This document shows positions 3,395 to 6,264 of a stretch of 6,264 bases of DNA, in pieces. This DNA comes from CAWEHQ01 sp051001995 (lineage in GTDB: Bacteria; Actinomycetota; Thermoleophilia; Solirubrobacterales; Thermoleophilaceae), in contig JBPCMT010000050.1 in assembly GCA_051001995.1 (NCBI GenBank), positions 1 through 6,264 of the forward strand, read 5' to 3'. The position numbers and the translations under genes were made by a program. The notes below the pieces were generated by a model that saw only the letters and a list, made by a program, of their open reading frames with translations, was not told the origin of the DNA and did not search any database. How positions within the stretch are numbered: the stretch's first letter is position 1; the number at the start of each line of letters is the position of its first letter.

Positions 3395-6040
3395 TCAGGC
3401 CGCGCGCCGGAGGGCGCGACCGGTGAGCAGCGCAGCCGACCCAAGCAGCACGAGCGCGAGCAGGGCGAGCCCGGTGAACGGGAGGCTTCCACCGTTTCCC
3501 GAGCCGGCCGTCGCGCCGAGCTGAGCCACCTGGTCCGTCGGGGCGCCGGCGCCAGTGGAGCCGCCGTCGGTTGTCGAACCGCCGCCCGACCCGTCGTCGC
3601 CGTCTTCGCCGCCCGTGTCCGATCCGCCGTCGCCACCGCCGCTCGCCGGCACGAAGATCCGGTACTCGCGCTCGCCGCCGGCCACGCGGAAGTTCGCCCC
3701 TCGGCGCGTCAGCGCGACTTCGGGCGCGGGCGCGCCGGCCCCCGCCGCCGTGGCGCCGCCGGCGCCGGACGCCGAGCTCACCGCGCCGCCGTCGATCCGC
3801 CGCGCCACCGCGTCCTTCGGCAGCCGCAGGTCGAGCCGCGTGCGGCCATCGCCGTCGCTCTCGAGCCGGACCCGCAGCGGCGTCCGCCCGACCGCCCCAT
3901 CCAGCTTCGCCCCGCGGCCGTCGATCGTCCCGCGACCGACGTTCTCGAGGCCAACGACCAGGCGGTTGCGCTCGGGTACGCCGGGGATGCCCGTCCAGCG
4001 CGTTCCCTCGATCGCGCTGACGAGCGGTGGTCCCGCCGATCCCGGCGCGCCGCCGCCGGTCACGCGCGCGGTCGTCGGCTCGCCCTCGCCGAACGCCTGG
4101 CTGCGGGCGTCGATCTCGCCACGCGCGGGGTCGGTGCCCGGGTCGCCGCTCTCATCGCGCGCCTCCAGGTCCGAGACCCAGTAGGCGTGGTCGTGGATCA
4201 GGCCGAGCCGGGGCCGGTCGGCCGCGGGGACGAACGCATAGTTCACCCGGCTCGGGCGCCGCTCCGTGGTCGCGTTGCCGAGGAAGTCGCGCGCCTCGTC
4301 AAAGCGATCGAGGATCGCGAGCGTGAAGTGGTCGGCGGGGGTGAAGACGCGCAGCCGGCTTCTCAGGCCGAGCGCGTCGAAGCGCCGCTGCTGGGCGAGC
4401 GGACCGGGGATCGGGACGAGCTGGTCGGTCGAGCTGACCCAGTTGAGGAAGGGGACCGAGCGGACGTTCTCGAGCACGAGGTTCGAGTTGGTGTACGCGG
4501 TCGGGCCGTTGCCCTGCGGGGTGTCGCCGACCGGCGGCGCCGGTGGCAGCCACAACGCGCGCGCCGGCGGCCCGACGGTCGTGAACGCGCGCGCGAAGAG
4601 GTCCGGGTACTGGGTTCCGAGCTTGTAGGCCCCGTAGCCGCCCATCGAGTAGCCGGTGATGTAGGTGCGCTCCGAGTCGAGGTTGAAGTGGGCGGCGGCG
4701 TCGCGCCAGGCCTCGAAGGTGTCGGCCTCGGCCTCGTCCGTGTAGAAGCCGTCGGGCCCGCGGGCGAGCGGCGTGACGACGAAGTCGTCGCGCTGCTCGC
4801 CGAACTGCTGCTGCTGGCGCGGCGAGAAGACCGCGAACTGCGTGTAGGTGCCGCCGAGCGAGTGAAGCGAGAACGTCAGGCCGGCCGGCCCCTCGCCGGC
4901 GTTCGACGGCTTGGTGAGGAGGTACGGCTGAAGCCGCCCGCCGAACGGGTTGAAGCCCGCCTCGACTCCCTCCTGATAGTCGAGTCCGGACGTGAGGATG
5001 CGCGCCTGCTTTGCGCCCGGGGCGTGGATGCGCTCGTCGGCGCCACTCGCGAGCGCCGAGAAGTCCACGTCGGCGTGGAATCCGCCGCTGGTTTCCTCCG
5101 AGAGCACCCGCGCCTGCTCGTCCTCGAAGAAGTTGCCGACCCCAGGCGCGGTCGTGTAGGCGGGGCCGCCCGGCTGCGGCTCGTCGAACTGCGGCTCGTC
5201 GAAGCGGAACGCGAGGTTGAAGACCGCCGGGGCCGACTCGGGGCCGCCCGAGGTCGGCATGTCCTCCTGCGTAGAGGCCCCGGTCGCGACCGCCTCGAAG
5301 CCCCCGCTCCCGTCGTGGACGCCGGCACCGGCGACGTAGCGCCAGGTTGCGCCGCCGGGGTTCAGGATCGACCGCGGTACGCGGATCTCCATCTGGTTGG
5401 TCCGCCGGCTGATGTCGACCGCGCCGGGCGGAAGCGGCTGCGAGCCGTCCCCCGGGAGCGTCGTGACCCTGCCGCCGGTGCCCCACGCCGTGATGAAGCT
5501 GTCGAGGCCGGGTGAGCTGATGCCCGCGCCGTCCGGCCACTCGACCTGATCGCCGCCGCTTCGGTCCTCGTCGACCCCGATGCCGACGATCGCGGCGTCC
5601 TTCTCCTTGACCGTGTTCAGCGTCACGCGGTAGACGATCGCCTCCGCGGTCGGCTTGATGCGCAGCTCGACGAAGTCGGCCGCGTTCGCCGCGTAGCGCT
5701 CGGCGGTCGGGTAGGCGACGTCGCCGGCGGCCGGCGAGAAGTTCGAGGGGCCCGGTTTTGACCGGTTGCCCTCGCCCGGCAGCGTGTCCGCGCCGTGGTC
5801 GTCGAAGAGGTAGTCCTGGTAGAGGTACTCGCCGTCGCGGTAGGCGTCGGTGCCGGAGACGAGCAGGGGATCGGCTGGGAAGGGCGCCTCCACCGAGAGC
5901 TCGGGGGCGACCGGGAGGTCGCGGTAGAGAAGCGGCGGCCCGGGTCGCTCGCCGAAGCGGTCGTCCGGCAGCGAGCCCGCGCCCGCCGACGCCGGAAGGA
6001 CGAGCCCCGCCACTATCACTCCGACCAGGTACCCGCGCAC
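3395..6040 (-). CDS. Secreted, LPFTG-anchored multidomain alpha/beta-hydrolase (esterase or prolyl-oligopeptidase-like)
   Basis: An 881-residue exported protein. Residues 1-21 are a signal peptide (hydrophobic GYLVGVIVAGLVLPA, cleavage near ASA-GAG). Residues about 70-260, with DDHGAD at 80-85, AYPTAERY and later VDEDRSGGDQVEWPDG, look like a DOMON-like, glucodextranase-C-type beta-sandwich. The catalytic alpha/beta-hydrolase domain is about 380-600: nucleophile S465 in GYSMGGYGAY, with D539 (SSTDQLVP) and H571 (TPADHFT) in the order and spacing of S9-type peptidases and related esterases. H616-W621 (HDHAYW) begins a beta-rich region to about 790. A Gly/Ser/Asp-rich spacer (801-835) precedes LPFTG at 853-857, a hydrophobic helix and RALRRAA, a complete sortase signal. 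It is therefore predicted to be wall-anchored and to act outside the cell on an unknown ester, peptide or polysaccharide-linked substrate. GTG 6040 is chosen because it opens the signal peptide and TATCGT lies 7 nt before it. The upstream cyclodeaminase is on the same strand, 66 bp away. Confidence 0.88.
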   Translation of the reverse strand: MRGYLVGVIVAGLVLPASAGAGSLPDDRFGERPGPPLLYRDLPVAPELSVEAPFPADPLLVSGTDAYRDGEYLYQDYLFDDHGADTLPGEGNRSKPGPSNFSPAAGDVAYPTAERYAANAADFVELRIKPTAEAIVYRVTLNTVKEKDAAIVGIGVDEDRSGGDQVEWPDGAGISSPGLDSFITAWGTGGRVTTLPGDGSQPLPPGAVDISRRTNQMEIRVPRSILNPGGATWRYVAGAGVHDGSGGFEAVATGASTQEDMPTSGGPESAPAVFNLAFRFDEPQFDEPQPGGPAYTTAPGVGNFFEDEQARVLSEETSGGFHADVDFSALASGADERIHAPGAKQARILTSGLDYQEGVEAGFNPFGGRLQPYLLTKPSNAGEGPAGLTFSLHSLGGTYTQFAVFSPRQQQQFGEQRDDFVVTPLARGPDGFYTDEAEADTFEAWRDAAAHFNLDSERTYITGYSMGGYGAYKLGTQYPDLFARAFTTVGPPARALWLPPAPPVGDTPQGNGPTAYTNSNLVLENVRSVPFLNWVSSTDQLVPIPGPLAQQRRFDALGLRSRLRVFTPADHFTLAILDRFDEARDFLGNATTERRPSRVNYAFVPAADRPRLGLIHDHAYWVSDLEARDESGDPGTDPARGEIDARSQAFGEGEPTTARVTGGGAPGSAGPPLVSAIEGTRWTGIPGVPERNRLVVGLENVGRGTIDGRGAKLDGAVGRTPLRVRLESDGDGRTRLDLRLPKDAVARRIDGGAVSSASGAGGATAAGAGAPAPEVALTRRGANFRVAGGEREYRIFVPASGGGDGGSDTGGEDGDDGSGGGSTTDGGSTGAGAPTDQVAQLGATAGSGNGGSLPFTGLALLALVLLGSAALLTGRALRRAA
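5174..5203 (-). repeat. Exact 15-bp tandem duplication inside the hydrolase gene
   Basis: CTGCGGCTCGTCGAA occurs twice in a row on the plus strand (5174-5188 and 5189-5203). In the protein it encodes FDEPQFDEPQ at residues 280-289, in the linker between the N-terminal beta domain and the hydrolase part. It is in frame and the two copies are identical at the base level, so it looks like a recent duplication or a slippage site. Confidence 0.9.
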
Positions 6041-6047
6041 GGCACGG

Positions 6048-6053
6048 ACGATA
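6048..6053 (-). promoter_or_regulatory. -10 box TATCGT of a leaderless hydrolase promoter
   Basis: On the minus strand TATCGT fits TANNNT and is followed by 7 nt (CCGTGCC) and then the GTG at 6040. There is no ribosome binding site. It supports GTG 6040 as the true start and suggests that the hydrolase is transcribed separately from the cyclodeaminase gene upstream. No clear -35. Confidence 0.6.
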
Positions 6054-6106
6054 GAAGGATGGCGGCCCGGCGGGGCCGGTTCGCGGCGCTAGGGCCGGAC
6101 CCAGCC

Positions 6107-6264
6107 CTACAGGCTCGCGGTCGGTGCGGACACCGCCCCGGCCGCGGGTGCCTCGAATACGGCCATGCAGATCGCGAGGTCCTGTATCGCCAGGCCGGTC
6201 GAGTCGAACAGCGTCACCGCGTCCTCCGACGGCCGGCCCGGCGCGGCGCCGGTGAGGACCTCCC
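6107..6264 (-). CDS. Ornithine cyclodeaminase/mu-crystallin family protein, C-terminal end (runs off the right edge)
   Basis: The last 51 codons are visible, ending at TAG (6107-6109). The translation starts EVLTGAAPGRPSEDAVTLFD and continues STGLAIQDLAICMAVFE, the hallmark C-terminus of the ornithine cyclodeaminase/mu-crystallin family (strand TLFDSTG followed by helix GLAIQDLA). Members are NAD(P)-dependent Rossmann enzymes that deaminate and cyclise ornithine to proline, or act as ketimine reductases or as dehydrogenases of alanine and other imino acids. The nucleotide-binding domain and the substrate residues lie outside the window, so the reaction cannot be assigned. The tail after the helix (APAAGAVSAPTASL) is Ala-rich and unremarkable. 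It is upstream of the hydrolase on the same strand with a 66-bp gap, but the hydrolase has its own -10 box, so co-transcription is uncertain. Confidence 0.9.
   Translation of the reverse strand, partial: EVLTGAAPGRPSEDAVTLFDSTGLAIQDLAICMAVFEAPAAGAVSAPTASL

Noticed and set aside
3323..5515. A 730-codon open frame on the plus strand, opposite the hydrolase gene.
   Set aside because: It is antisense to a gene with a clear signal peptide, catalytic motifs and LPFTG anchor. Its product is a monotonous Arg/Ala/Val/Glu chain without motifs, as expected for a frame kept open by G+C-rich third positions on the other strand. It also covers the antitoxin promoter.
4299..5540. A 413-codon frame on the minus strand overlapping the hydrolase in another frame.
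   Set aside because: The product is Arg/Ala/Pro-rich low-complexity sequence and is a frame shadow of the hydrolase. The hydrolase frame is continuous across this region, so no frameshift is implied.
2652..6040. The idea that the toxin-antitoxin pair and the surface hydrolase form one defence or conflict system.
   Set aside because: The hydrolase is exported and wall-anchored while VapBC is a complete cytosolic module with its own promoter. Nothing in the sequence links them beyond sharing a strand, and no other defence genes are present.
6067..6079. CCGGC-GGG-GCCGG inverted repeat between the cyclodeaminase and hydrolase genes, considered as a terminator.
   Set aside because: Only 5 bp with a 3-nt loop and no U-tract, in very GC-rich sequence where such stems are frequent; not listed as a feature.

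Overview
The window is a GC-rich piece of bacterial chromosome, roughly 70% G+C by eye, with strongly G/C-ending codons. Three things point to a high-GC Gram-positive lineage: an acyl-CoA carboxylase beta chain of the propionyl-CoA type, an LPFTG cell-wall sorting signal on a secreted enzyme, and start codons placed 7 nt after a TANNNT -10 box, which is the layout of leaderless actinobacterial genes. The gene mix is compatible with Thermoleophilia (Solirubrobacterales-like), but that placement is inference. No phage, insertion sequence, CRISPR array, tRNA or rRNA is visible.

Layout, left to right. Positions 1-155 hold the N-terminus of a patatin-like phospholipase on the minus strand, cut by the window edge. 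A divergent intergenic stretch separates it from three plus-strand genes: a small three-helix membrane protein of unknown function (238-564), a compact SRPBCC (START-fold) protein (645-1010), and a complete carboxyltransferase beta subunit of propionyl-/acyl-CoA carboxylase (1080-2648). Everything to the right is on the minus strand. The carboxylase gene meets a VapC-type PIN-domain toxin gene (2652-3041) tail to tail with 3 bp between stop codons. The toxin is preceded by its Phd/YefM-type antitoxin (3038-3331), with overlapping stop and start codons. Next is a large gene (3395-6040) for an 881-residue secreted, wall-anchored alpha/beta-hydrolase. Last is the C-terminal end of an ornithine cyclodeaminase/mu-crystallin family protein (6107-6264), cut by the edge.

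The genes do not form one pathway. The carboxylase belongs to central acyl-CoA metabolism (propionyl-CoA to methylmalonyl-CoA or malonyl-CoA supply), the toxin-antitoxin pair is a self-contained two-gene operon, and the hydrolase acts outside the membrane on an unknown substrate. The carboxylase, antitoxin and hydrolase genes each have an apparent leaderless promoter of their own (TAGAAT, TACATT and TATCGT, each exactly 7 nt before the start codon). This argues that they are transcribed separately even where they share a strand.

I see no clear undescribed system. The items most worth a second look are the multidomain LPFTG-anchored hydrolase, the repeated leaderless promoter geometry, and a 10-bp repeat that brackets the antitoxin promoter.
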